From: Dastarcus helophoroides | Lineage: Eukaryota; Arthropoda; Insecta; Coleoptera; Bothrideridae | Assembly (NCBI GenBank): GCA_028583605.1 | Contig: CM053332.1 | Span: 22,451,823 to 22,515,822, forward strand | Length of the DNA stretch: 64,000 nt | Reading direction: 5' to 3' | Shown here: piece by piece, positions 35,501 through 47,800 of the stretch | Numbering within the stretch: the stretch's first letter is position 1 | Layout: each line of letters starts with the position of its first letter | The notes under the pieces: generated by a model | Seen by the model: only the letters and a program-made list of their open reading frames with translations | Told to the model about the DNA's origin: nothing | The model's database searches: none | Position numbers and translations under genes: made by a program

Positions 35501-37831
35501 AATTTCTTGGGGAATTAAAATCAATTTTGAAAAAAAAAACGGAAATTTCGAAAAAGATACCATTTGAAGAAAAAAACGATCTAAATTTGGAGAAAAAAGT
35601 CCACATTTTTCAGAAAAGGTGAAATACGCGCAAAACAAAAAAGAAGGAGAACTTTGAGAGTAGAATTGAAATATAGAAAAAAGAGCAATATTGAAATTTT
35701 AAGAAGGCTAATTTTATAATGAAAATCGAAATTTTGAAAATTAAGTTCTCCTGGCTGAATGTTTTTGACTGGATTAGTCAGAAGTGTTTCATGCTGGATG
35801 GGCTCCTCATGCACATAATAATTATATTTTAAAGTAGTAAAACTTTCATCGGAACTTTATAAATATTAAGAGCTAAAAATAGTCAAGTGCTAACCTTCTT
35901 CTTTATCTAGTTCCTTCATTTTTTCCTCAAAGACATCCAATTTGTTTTTCAGTTCATCGAACTCTGTAGCGTGGACTATGTCCTTCCTCGGAAATCTATA
36001 TGAAAATATTTTATTTTATATTTGGAATTCATGCAAATTCTAAAATATTCACTAACCTGAAAGCTTCGTATTGGCAAAATACAGTTTTCAGCAGTCTTTT
36101 TAAACTAAAATAAGTTAAATCCATATTATTCAAATCAAGAGACTTAAATGGTTTATCGATGAAAATTACATTCTTGGATTTTGGTGGTGCTTTTGCTAAA
36201 AGAAAAAAAAACTAAATTCTATTAAGGATAACGAGTATCCTAATTAAGAATAACAAAGATATGATTACAGTACCCTGTTTAATTTTAACTGTTTTCACAA
36301 TTACAGGCATGTTCCATTTCACATTAAAATCAGTGTTATCTAGTAATTGCTTAAGTCCTGACGATGATATCACAAAATCTGTCTCAACCGTTTCTAACAA
36401 CCTTTCAATGTTTTTGTCGAGACTCACTAAAGACGAACAAATTGGTTAAAAAGTTAAAAAACAGGAAACAATTTACCTGGAAGTTTGGAATTCACCTTTG
36501 CAATAAAATTTTCTTCAGGTAAGAAATTGTTCGACAAAACACATTCTGTTTTAAGATTGTGATGTGAAAATCTAGCTAAAATTCCCTGAAAAAAAAAACA
36601 CATTTATAACTGACATATAAAGGTTAATGCTATTGATCATATAAGTGACAACATTCTCAGACTATCATTATACACCACACACACCCATCGCAGTTCACCG
36701 ATTATAGACAGGTTTTTTTTTTTAATTCGATTTTTTTTCAGTTGGAAAGTATTAATTGGCCCACTAATACAAAATTGAACAAAATATAAAATTTAATGAA
36801 ACGTAGTGTTTAGTTTTCTATTTTAAATATTATGAATACAATTCTTCAAAGAATTTTCAAAGTTGCAGGTACATGATATCTACTGTGTCAGATTTACACA
36901 GTAGCCAACATTAGAAAGCAGGTTTTCTATTCTACTGTGAATACTCCACTGTTTTGTTTTAAATCTTGCTAATTGACAATATGGACAGTGATGTACGTTT
37001 ATAACAAACCCGCTTAATATGAATTTTTGTTTAAAACGAATCAATCTATTAAGTTATAGACAGTTGAGGTTCTAGTATTATTTATTGTTAACACAAACTC
37101 CGCTTATAAGAAACCGATTTCTTTGGTCACTTAAGGAAACCACTGTATTTTAATGTTATATAATATTGCCACGTACCACTTCTAAGAGGTTCTGAATTAC
37201 ATGAACGTCAATTACATCTTCACATTCTTCATAACAATAACTGATAAGCTTTAAGTTATTGTAATATTTGCCATAATCAAATGGTCGACACATCAACCTT
37301 TTAAGGCAATTTCTTCCGAAAATATAATGACCTGTTCTTATCCTCGAATATGACGCTTTTTTGGCTTGCCATGACATTTTCGCGTGTTCCAAAAATTCCT
37401 TGTTTTCTTCTAAAATTTTGTCTCTGAGATTCTAAAAGTGTACATAAACGTAAATTTCATCATAAAAGTGTACATGAACATAAATTAAAATTCTAAACGA
37501 CTTAGCTTACATTATAAGTTTCCACACAAGTGCGTTCGTATTTTTTATATCTGTCCGGTTGCTTTCCCGACCGTAACGTTTTCAAACCGTTCAAACACAT
37601 TTCCTGCTGGTAACAGTTCAGACAAGAATACTTGCGAAATCTCGAAACGTAACTGTCACCGGGGATGTACGTTTCCGCTTTGGCCACCTTGATTCGCCGT
37701 TTTACTTTTTTTATTGGCTTTTTTATATGCCTATAAACGTTAGATTGGGCCACTACACTTTCAGGAATAAACGAGGAAGCTTGCTTTTCTAGTTGTGAGA
37801 CATCGGAGACTTTCCTAAAGCGATTTTTCAT
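32566..37831 (-). CDS. Ice2: Ice2/NARG2, little elongation complex subunit
   Basis: Subunit of the ELL-containing little elongation complex, which supports RNA polymerase II transcription of snRNA genes. Eleven exons keep frame and give 618 residues: 37511-37831, 37177-37431, 36477-36585, 36274-36426, 36057-36195, 35895-35995, 33436-33608, 33234-33381, 32950-33175, 32709-32890, 32566-32615. The call rests on the C-terminal NARG2_C-like domain: YRLWRIRKFNSQ, IELQLEYGANIPTKSELSRE, LLQTILNGLKNLTPGNYLLQ, then YNLHADYQNW and HPWIPIDCNFILPTH, matching the family's YNLH and PWVPLDP-LLPYH pattern. The N-terminus is basic (KKPIKKVKRRIKVAKAE) with a Cys pair (SCLNCYQQEMC) and is less conserved. The basic tail GAKKKKSN may be a nuclear signal. 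Exon 10's acceptor (TTGTAG) was chosen because it alone preserves frame. A 2.3-kb intron separates exons 6 and 7. Confidence 0.85.
35156..35375. repeat. Imperfect inverted repeat in Ice2 intron
   Basis: AATTTTATTTAATATTTCTG at the left is mirrored by CAGAAATGTTAAATAAATTA at the right, around a centre containing two GATATCACGTA motifs. It is a diverged relative of the arms at 38,951-39,735. Confidence 0.65.
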
Positions 37832-38792
37832 TATTAAAAATAAACACTACAAAACGTCATACCATTTCAGTTTCAAAAATTCGTCCATGGCTTTTCTTTA
37901 GCACACTAACTGTCAAATGTTTATCATTAGGTAATCTCTATCTTTAAAATTAAAATATTTCGCTAAGCCAACGCACTGCTTTTTATTCACTTCGTTTCTT
38001 GATGATATCTCGGAAATGCTGAATTATGTGGTAGGAACAAATTCGACTGTTATTTGTATTTTGCGATGGAATATTAATTTAGCTAGGTATAACCAATGAA
38101 AAACAAATCATATACTTGAATAATAAACTTAAATTTTCGCAAAAAAATGTTTACGAAATAAATTTTAGACGTATGCTACACTTATCGATTTCAAATTTCA
38201 AATAATATTGACAGATATTTATTTTGGCAAAATTTTTGGTTAGGATCGGAGACTATACCGTTTCTCTATGGTTAGGATCATAGTTAGATAAATTACTAAA
38301 AAAAAATCACTAGAATTAAAGCTGCCTTTAGGCGCAATCATTTTTATGTTTAATGTGTTGTCTATATTTCAGAAATTGACATTATGTCATTGATAGAAAT
38401 ACATGCACATGGCTTAAGTCAAAAAAAGACGTTCAAGCTTTCGGAGTAAAACTAACAACTTTTGAACATTTTTTAAAATGAAATTTTGGGTTCAAGACGA
38501 AAATTAAAAAAAATATATTGAAAATGTAAACTCACAATTTTACGAAAAAGTCGACATTTCAAAAAATATATAAAAATGTCCAAAAAATTGTGAAAAAAGT
38601 CAGGAATATATAAAAAAAAAGACAAATTCTAGTTAACTTTTAAAACGGAACCTCGAACCGAAACTGAAGTGAAAACCGGAAACTGAAAAAGACCGTTATT
38701 CTTTTCATCAGGAAGAAAATCGGAACTAAATCGGAAAAAACATCGGTTTATTTCGGTTCGTTGAATTTATATACTTAAAATATCCAGATATA
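37832..38792. other. Ice2 upstream spacer, no gene seen
   Basis: AT-rich sequence upstream of the Ice2 start. The first ~150 bp should hold its promoter. No ORF or recognised repeat before the hammerhead-like repeat at 38,793. Confidence 0.5.
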
Positions 38793-38940
38793 TCTCTCTG
38801 AAGATGATAGCTTGGCTGTCGAAACGCGTTAGAGCAACCTTTTGTGTTTTTTAATTTTTCTTGCTTACAGGGGACAAGTTTTGTATTTCCATTTTTGAAG
38901 ATACCCAAGGACCAGTCTGTTCCTCTAAAATTTCGAGATT
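38793..38940 (+). repeat. Dispersed repeat with hammerhead-like core (copy b)
   Basis: CTCTCTGAAGATGATAGCTT at 38,793 continues to GGCTGTCGAAACGCGTTAGA, then GAGCAACC, an ACAGGGGACAAG part and AAGGACCAGTCTGTTCC. Plus orientation. The stem-II hairpin has one G-U wobble relative to copy a. Confidence 0.8.
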
Positions 38941-38950
38941 TAAATAAAAA

Positions 38951-39735
38951 AATTATGCCCTATTCTTCATGGTGGTCCGAAACGTTATGATTATTAATTT
39001 TATTTAACCTTTCTGTTACCCAGTTTGGAAGTATTTAAATTTTTATGAATGAATGTTGACAATATTCTATAACATAAGAGTCCGTTCTGAAGAATAATCA
39101 TATTCCTTTAACGGAAGAAACGGACTCCACAAATGTGAGTGCTTCTAACTACTAAACTGAGGAAATTTCGGCGGTTAGAAAGAGTAACCACCAAAAGCAT
39201 GTAAGTTCGATCCACAAGTGTATTTCAATGTCGGAAGGGCTATTAGCCCTCGGAGTAGTTGTTTGTTGTGAATCGGGTTTCAAATATTTCAATTTTTATT
39301 ACCGTAAATTATTGATGAAACGTCTATTCATGTTAAACATTTTTATGTATTTCAATTTATTATTTTTAAGTACTTCTTCCTCATTGTTCCCTTTCCATGT
39401 TATCCACAGACGAGCTCAAGTGGGAGCGAAACATCGATGTACAGTGATACAACCTTTTTTTTTCATCTTTTATATTTTTATGTTTTCATAATTTATCTAA
39501 AACATTTTTCATGTCTATATTTGGTCATCGATATTTCATTTTTTGTCGACTGTCATGAGGTGACATTTTAAATAAATTTAGATATCATGTAGTCACATTT
39601 CAAAAAATGTTTTAGAATATTGTCAACATTCAGTAATAAAAATTTAAATATTTCCAAACTAGGTCGCAGAAAGGTTAAATAAAATTAATAATCATAACGT
39701 TTCGGACCACCATGAGCATAAAAAAATTATGCTCT
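38951..39735. repeat. Inverted repeat pair, ~120-bp arms, ~530-bp spacer
   Basis: Left arm 38,951-39,075 and right arm 39,603-39,735 are reverse complements with few differences; both carry CATGGTGGTCCGAAACGTTA and ATTAATTTTATTTAACCTTT. The spacer holds no convincing ORF; a GTTCGATCC B-box-like word near 39,206 could be a decayed SINE. The arrangement looks like a transposon relic or a foldback element. Confidence 0.8.
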
Positions 39736-40900
39736 GCTGTGACTTTGGAATAAAGAAAGTAGCCTGTTATTGGGAAACACGGTTTTCCTTAGAATTTTTT
39801 TGCAAATTAGAGTTTTTCTGGAAATTGAAATACAAAAAAAAGATAAGAAAGGACCAGCCCATTGCACCAAAATTTCTGAAAATTTCCAATTTTTTAGAGA
39901 ACTCCGAATTTACTTCTTTCCTTAATCTGATATCTATATTTTTTGAAGTCATTAATCAAAATTTCGATATTTCGTCAATTATTTCCTTCAAATTCCACTT
40001 TAATTTCAGGATTGCCAATCTTTAACAGAAGGTTATTGAAAATCTGGAATTGTGGAAGGGGTAACTGGTTAAGAAAAAGCCACTAAAACATTAATGAAAA
40101 TAATACTATCGCAAAGAAGATACAAAAAATATCTGAAAAGCACAAGTTTAAATTTGGAACTTCAAAAAAGTTAAAATATCGAACAATTCAGAACATTTCC
40201 AGAAAAAAAAATCGAATATTAGGGCTTAACGCTAATATTTCTAAGTTACATTTTGAAAACTCTTCTTTTAAAAAAATTTGAAGTTATATTTTCGAAATTG
40301 TGACTGTTTTCTCAAAATCTTATTTGAAAATTTTCATTTTTTTTTAAATTTTTGTATTTTTCATTTTGATTGATTTTTTTAAAATTTTGGTCTTTTTTAA
40401 TTCAAAGTTCTAGAAAACAAAGTTGAAATAGTAAAAATCAATTTTGTTAGAAAAGGAAAGTCAAAGCCAAAACTTGGATAGTAAACCAAAATAATGAAAG
40501 AAAAGTCTCTCGAATTTTTGATTTTAATCGCCAAATTTTGTATATTCTTAAAGTTTTCAACTCTTGGCTACATTAGTTTGGATATTTGAAATTTATAAAC
40601 CCAAAATTCAGATTTGATTTTTTTTATCAAGTTCAGGGTTTTTAATGTGTTAGAAGAATAATACTACCTAAGTTCTCATTTACTCTAGAAAAATATGAAA
40701 GATGCATATTAAAAGTGAAACATGAATTTCATTATAAAATGCTTATAATACTTATGTAGAAGGAAACATGAAAAAAATACCAAATTTTAAATAGAATCTC
40801 TATAAACACACATTATTTACAGTATTAAAAAATTACAAAAAATAAATAATGATATAAAACATGTTATAAACTATATGGAAGTAATAGATTTTTTCTGGAA
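39736..40900. other. AT-rich spacer, no gene seen
   Basis: Low-complexity AT-rich DNA with GAAATTTTC words and poly-A/poly-T runs. Around 39,810-39,900 there is a degenerate piece of the hammerhead-like repeat family (AATTGAAATAC ... GGACCAGCCCATTGCACCAA). The last part likely contains the 3' UTR of the p24 gene. Confidence 0.5.
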
Positions 40901-40921
40901 GAAAACTAGAGTACAGAAGAC

Positions 40922-42225
40922 TCATATTCTCGATCGACTGCTGCCCGATTTGATATCAAACAATTTTCGTACAAAGTATACTTGCACAGCAGTAGCAACA
41001 ATGATAATAAATATTTGTACAATGGACCACTTTACAACATAGGAATTGTTCTCTTGTATCAAATTCATATCCCAAGCTTCTCTTGACCTGGAGTAGTGTT
41101 GATATTGCAACATGTCATTGATATTTCTTTCAACAGTAACGATGCTACTCTAAAATAAATAAACAAAATAGAAAATGGAAATCTACATCAAGAATTAAAT
41201 GAAATTATTTATGTTGGAATGAGAGAAAAACAGTCGTAAGATAAATTATTACAACAATTACGTCTGTGGTATACATACTGTAAAATTTTCCATATTCAGA
41301 TTAAGTTCTTCGATTTCTTTAGTGTATTTATCCCACATATCATATCTCACTACAGTCATATACAAATTCACCAATTTGCCGGCAAATCTGGAGAACTGGT
41401 TATCTATGCATACAGAATAGTAACCGCCGGTGGAGCTTTGATCTTGATATTCACTGTTAGGCTTCCATTGGTACGGATGAACCACTTGTCCTGCCGGATT
41501 TTTTACAGCAAAGCCAGCCATTCCATCTCCACCTTTTACAACCTGAACAAATACATATTTAAAATATTTGAGGTACAACTTATTACTGCTCTTTTTATCG
41601 GTCAATAGGGTTGCCTCCTGTCGCGTTTAGAAATTCGAAGATTACTATATGTAAAACGGAACGAATTTTGTCTTTTGCCGTTAAGGAAAATTGTTAACAA
41701 AAAAAAAAAAAAATAATAGAAATTCATCAAACAATTTATAAGCAAGTTTGTAATGCCGATGCAAATATAAGTTGATTACAAAAAAAAAAGATTTTCAGGC
41801 TTCGAACCGATCAAGCCGGATTTAATAGTTAAATCAGGCGCTCAAAGATAACTCGGTGAAACCCGAATCAAAACCGGAAAGGTGGCAACCCCCAGTTGAT
41901 TATAGCGGTACATATTTAATCATAAAATGTTGATAATTGAGGAAAAACAACAACGGCCGGGATTTATTTTGCATACTGCTTTTTTTAATTAAACCGAATA
42001 ATAGTAACTTACCTGAAAGCTGACATAAAAAGTAGCACCTGGATTAACATATTGAAAGTAGCAGTCCTCTTTTCCCGGATCAATATGTACTTTATAGTCC
42101 ATTGCTACGGCCGGTAAATTTTCATACCAGGGTACGGTGCCTTGTTGTCCATTATTTGACGAAATAACAAGAAACACAACGAAAATTGCTAAAGAAAATA
42201 CTAACGTGGCTCTCCCGTGCAACAT
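40922..42225 (-). CDS. p24/TMED cargo receptor (TMED1/5-like)
   Basis: Type I membrane protein of the p24 family, which selects cargo such as GPI-anchored proteins and shapes COPI/COPII vesicles between ER and Golgi. Three phase-0 exons, 42013-42225, 41279-41542 and 40922-41149, give 234 residues. Signal peptide about residues 1-27 (RATLVFSLAIFVVFLVISSN). The lumenal GOLD domain has DYKVHIDPGKEDCYFQYVNP and YYSVCIDNQFSRFAGKLVNL with its two conserved cysteines. A coiled-coil stretch follows (YTKEIEELNLNMENF, SIVTVERNINDMLQYQHYSR), then one membrane span (WSIVQIFIIIVATAVQVYFV) and a short tail RKLFDIKSGSSRSRI. The tail keeps a Phe after Leu for COPII contact but has no C-terminal KKxx. The family is certain; the gamma-subfamily call is inferred. 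Confidence 0.93.
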
Positions 42226-42239
42226 GTTACGTATTACTG

Positions 42240-43450
42240 GTTGCGGGTTGCCTTTAGCGTCTGCCTAGCTATCGCATTTGGAAACTATAAAACGTAAACT
42301 TAAATGCTTACAAATTAGCTGATAACGTATTTTTATTTAGTATATGGTAGATTTCATGACCTTTAAAAGTGAATGTGTATTATTTTAGTGAACACGTGTT
42401 AAAATTTTATTTTCATCAATATTTAATGCCGAATCGCTTTAAAATTTTAGGGAAGAGAATTTAGAATAAGAATTTTGTCATTTTCATTCATATCATTCAT
42501 ATCGTCGATTGAATCAATATTTTTATTCAAGCAACGTTCATATTATTATTATTAGTACTACCAACGGGAGGTAGTTCCCGACAGTACTTTGTCCGGGCCC
42601 TTACGGTATATTCGAACCCTCCGGAAAATCGAGTTGAAAAAAAAAGTTGTTTTTTTTTCATAATTTTGTCCATATCATAAGAAAATAATACCTGCCAATC
42701 AAAATTTAGTGTTGTTAAGAAATAAATTAAAAAAATAAAGAAATATTGCAAATAGAAAACTTACCAATACATCTTCATGGCACTACGATCAATGTTTATC
42801 TGCACGTTGGCAATCGATGAATGAAGGGTTAGTAGCAAAGGAGATATGAGATGTAAGCAATTCTTTTAAAGCGATCAGGCGACGAACTTTCACAAAAGAA
42901 AACGTTGTATATACATACCCCTTAAAGGTGCCAACCCCCTTTATTGAGAAGGTATTACCGAACACCAAGGGCTGTACTCTTCCGCATGAAAGCGGTACCT
43001 GGCACATTAACTTATGGGGAAGAAAGTCGACTGCCCCCACGCCTATCTCAAACAGGATCATCCGAACCCTTCGACTGCCGATAAATAACTAAATAAATTG
43101 AATATAACCCATAAATTATATAATCAAAATTTGCACGATGAATTGTGAATCCCCGAGCACTGGCTGTACCAGCTTGTGCCACACACACTAACATGCCGCG
43201 TTTACGCGTTTGAATAAATGCGTGAATTTCGGGTTGCGTAATGATGCAAGTTGCGCAACCTGTAATGCATGCATGGTTTCGTGTTACCATCTCGAGTAAC
43301 CAACGTACTCTACCGTTTTTATCAATTTTATTAACTATTTCTTTAATGCAGGATTTTCTAACTGGAAGTTCACTTTGCTCTTGTATTTTTTATTTAGAAA
43401 CTAGCTGTCACCCGACCCCACTTATTACTTGCTTTATAATGTATCGATTT
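42240..43450. other. Upstream spacer of the p24 gene, no gene seen
   Basis: The first ~100 bp should carry the p24 promoter. A GC-richer segment near 42,550-42,620 and another at 42,940-43,060 look like repeat fragments but are unassigned. Short ORFs at 42,527-42,751 and 42,789-43,290 show no family resemblance. AACTAGCTGTCACCCGACCC near 43,400 resembles the end of a common insect dispersed repeat. Confidence 0.45.
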
Positions 43451-43456
43451 TTGAAG

Positions 43457-43720
43457 TGAAAACTTTTTTAAGGGCGTTGGACGACTTTAGGTTATGGTTT
43501 CGAATTACCATCACCCTAATTTGCGTTACCAACATGCTCTAATATTAACAGCACTACGTAGCTAAGTAAGACGTGTAATAAAATTAAAAAATGCGTTTAC
43601 GGCAGCGGCATTTGAACCCTCGACTTATCAGACCTACGAAAATCTGCCGCCTTAACCACTGAGCCACACGGCCGTTCACAAGAATACGAAGTTTAACTAC
43701 ATTTAAGGAGTTTTCACAGC
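43457..43720 (-). mobile_element. tRNA-like SINE (copy B)
   Basis: On the minus strand the body begins GGCCGTGTGGCTCAGTGGTT with a consensus A box TGGCTCAGTGG and a B box GGTTCAAATGC. The tail ends near AAGTCGTCCAACGCCC. It shares body, tail and a short upstream AACTACATTTAAGGAGTTTT segment with copy A at 14,810. The A box is better preserved than in copy A. Confidence 0.75.
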
Positions 43721-43724
43721 AATT

Positions 43725-44885
43725 CTGAGATTACCTAATTATTTTTTCGTTATTAAAGTCGAAATTTGGAAAAAATGCACATTTTGAGAGTTTAAATTTT
43801 GAGTATATAACTAAATTTTTGGAAAATTAAAATAAAAAGTACAAAGCATAATTTGAAGAATACATCTCTCGTAGCAAACACTTTGGCAGCCCGAATGAAG
43901 GACTAGGCCCCGCAAATTGTCCGGAGACAACGGCCTCCAGCCCTCTGGGCCAGTCCGTCATCGAATGACACTAAAAATTAATAAATTACAGACAGCAGAT
44001 ATTACAAAATGACGTTTTTCGCTATAAAATCTAAATAAGCCGGTATTCAATCGCTTTCTTAATGGAATTAAATTTATGGAGAAGGGTACCCTCATAAATT
44101 ACAATTTATGACTAAAATTAATAAACTTGATTTTGCGTGTTGGTTAAATTTTCAATTTATTTATTGTCACATTTTGTATCACTACCACTGCCCAGAATTT
44201 TGATAAATGCGCGGGCTGTTCCCACAACTCGAGAATAAATCTTATTAATTTACTTGCCACATATCAGTCTGAAGGCGGCAATTTTCGAAAGTAAAGCACA
44301 AACATAATTTCTTGGTAGGACTTTGTAGTAATTACAATGTATCAGCTTCGCAACCTGCTATTTAGATAAACTGGTTTGTAACTTTGGATGAAACGACAAC
44401 ATCGAGATTTTTTAGAAGTTTTAAATAAAAAAGGCAGTTTTCTATAGCTTTATTAAATAAAATTCATATAATACATATTGATAATGCAAAACTTTAAGCA
44501 CATAGTGTATAAAAAAAAGGCTTATTTTTTACAGATTAGATAAAATTTGCTAATAACTGATACAGAAAAAAATTAGTATATGAATAAATTTGCATTGCAA
44601 CAAACTAAAAAATAAATTACTAACATACGTATGGTATATACAAATCAAAATCTTTGGCAATGATCACTGATCATCGGATAACACAAGAAACAAAAAATCA
44701 TTTGGTCTGTAATAAAATCTCCTCGAAATAATTTATATACTTATGACATTTTCTATTCGATTCAATGCACATTAAATGAACGTGGTTAATGTAATGAACG
44801 AATGCATGCATGCGAGTATGATTTCACCTGAAAGAATAAACGCGTTAATGCACTTTTGCGTGTAAAACTGGGCGTTACTGAGGGC
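43725..44885. other. Spacer downstream of the kelch gene, no gene seen
   Basis: AT-rich DNA. A GC-richer fragment at 43,880-43,970 (GGCAGCCCGAATGAAGGACT region) is probably a transposon remnant of unknown class. The right part likely includes the 3' UTR of the kelch gene. Confidence 0.45.
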
Positions 44886-44892
44886 GATTTTA

Positions 44893-47800
44893 TCATATAA
44901 CGACGGCTCCCGCTTCCGCTCTAGTTTCCGAAAGCGGCGGACATTCGGACCAACTGTTGGTAAGAGGATCGAAGCACTCCACCGAAGAGATGGTGCACTG
45001 AGCCCGATAGAAGGGCGTGGCGTGGGTTTGCGCTCCTCCGATCACGTACAGATAGCCATCTAGGGCCGCCACGGCCGGCCCACTTCGCTCCACCGACATG
45101 GGAGGTACCGTGGTCCATTTATTCTGGAAAAATTGGAATTCAACATAAAAAAGATGGTTTTTTTATTTCGCAATTTTTTAGTTTCGAATGAAATTAAAAA
45201 ATTCATTTTTTACTGGCGAAAAAGCCGATAAAAAATGAACCATACCGGCGCACAGCTAGAAGCTAGAAGATGCGGAGAATATCTAAAAAGAAAATGACGT
45301 TTCAATACCAACCGTTTTGAAAGAATAACGTTCGACGGAATTTAACATTTGTTGTTTATTGGTGCCACCCACTACATAGAGATAATCGTCTAGCACCGAT
45401 ACTCCCATTTGAAATCTAGGTATGGACATCGAAGGTAAAGTCTTCCATTCGCCGGTCATCGGATTATAGCTCATGAGATCTTTCAAATTTCTCTCCATCA
45501 GCGAACATCCCCCGACCATATAAATTAAGCCCTCGTAAGAAACCAATCCCATGCTGAACCTGGGTTCCGGCAGACTGCCGACAATTTCCCACGTGTTAGC
45601 TTTCGGATCGTATCTTTCTATGGAACCGCTTATGTCGGTGTCCACCCAACCGCCCATAGCGTAAAGATACCCGTCCAATGCGCACAATCCGAATTCGCAC
45701 CTACTTACTACCATGCTCTCTATCTGAGTCCATTGGTGTTCTTGAGGATCGTATCGTTCGCAGCTAGATAAGATATCGGAGTCCTCTTCGCCCCCGACAA
45801 CGTAGATTTGACCGTTAAGGGCGGCGACGCCGGGTACCAATCTGTTTACGGTCATATCGGGAACTTTGTGCCATTCCCTGAAAAATTCGTCTTCGTTTAG
45901 GTTGCTTATAGCGCGGGTACAATAATTGGATTTTTTGTTAACACGTCGATCGTCCATAGAGTCAATGCTACATTTTACTGGCCAATGTGCTCTTATTTTT
46001 AGACGTTACATTCTACGTCAATTCCATTATAACGGTGCGTTTACAATAAATACCTTATTCTGGACATTTCTCTCTGATAAATAGTAGGTGTCAACTATTC
46101 TGAGAGAAGCTATCCCAGCTTATTTACACAGCCTAGATAAATTACTGAATATAAAATGTTTTATATATTTTATCTCGGAGAGAAATGTACGGGATAATAG
46201 GAAATCCACCATAAGCGAATATGTGAACACATAGTAAAAAAAAATTAAATACATTTTTAACACTAAAAAATAATGCTTTCTACAACTAAAAACTAGGATA
46301 TTAAAAACAAAACAAAAAATTCAGACATCCAGATTTAAATGATGACAGTCAACATGTTCACTGTTTTAAATAACTGATATTACAAATAAATAAAAAGAAA
46401 AAGTAAGAAAAATTTGTTAAATGTTATAAATTACTTGGTAAAAGTGTCGAACTTTTCTATAGACACGTAATCCATTTCCAAACCTCTGTCCCACACACTG
46501 TGTAATTCTCTCTTTGATCCTCCAATAACATAAATATCCTTTTTGGCACAACTCCTTGGTTTCACATTGAGGGGTACTAAACAGCCTTTTTTATTAATTA
46601 AGTCGCTATAAATGGATTTTAAAGCTATATTTAAACTACCGTCTTTGCAATGCGAAATTGCCCTTTCCAAAACACCTAAAAAAACATGAAAAATCTATTT
46701 TAAGATTTAAACTTTTTCTGCAGAAAATTTAAGACCATAAATTGAAATGAGGATATTTCTAAAATTGTTCACTTTACACCTCAAAATTTTTATTTTCATT
46801 AAAAATGTCGAATTTTCGCGTAAAATATTTGGAACAGTTTCAAATTTTATATTTTAATTTCAAAATTACAAGTTTAAGCTTAATGGTTTTTCATTTATAT
46901 ATTTAATTGGAAATGTAGCGAAAAAAGTCAAAATTTCAAGAAAAAGTAAAAAAGTTTATTTGTAATTTTTATGCAAATTTCGAGTTTAAGCTAGAAAAAT
47001 ATTTCAGATGTTTAGTAGTAAATTTCAAATTTTTCTCAATATTCTGGGTTAAAGTTTGAGATTTTGAAACTGGAAAATTCGACAATATTTTATAAATACA
47101 TACATAAATACAATAATGTTGAACTTTTTTTAAATTTGTGACCATAACCTCCTCGAGCTTGCGCCCTTTTTTTTTCAACATTTAAGTTTTAAGTTCAAAA
47201 GACAAAAACCTCGAGAAAAATTCAAATATTCGATTTTCAAAATTTTCAAATTAAACATGAAAATTTGATTAAAAACTTCATCTTTTAAGAATCTAGAGCA
47301 TATAAACTATGGTTTTTCTTTAAATGTAGTTTACTCCAAATTTTTGAATTTAAATGTACAATTTTAATTTTTTTCTAAAATTTCAATAAAAAAAAACTTG
47401 ATATCTTAGCTTATTATATCATAAACACAAATATTTAATCTAATAACCTTACCAAAAGATAAAAGAGGTAACCTTATATGGTGCAGTATATCAAAAACAT
47501 ACTGCCTCCTATCAATTATGTCATGATTTATCCAATTCAGCGCAGTCTGAAACACTTGAAATTCCGAATCTATTTTTAAATTTTCTGAAGATAAAAATTT
47601 AATAATTTCATTTTTGTCTAATTCGTAAATCTCGTCTTCGCTGCAGATTTTAGGAAAATTGAATTCAATATATTTCTTTGACACATTTGCTAATTCGATC
47701 CAATTATGGTCGAGGGCAAATCTGAAAACAAACAACAAAGAACATATATAAAAAAAAACAAACATTTGGTCTAACTCGAACCTATATATCCCAATGGCGT

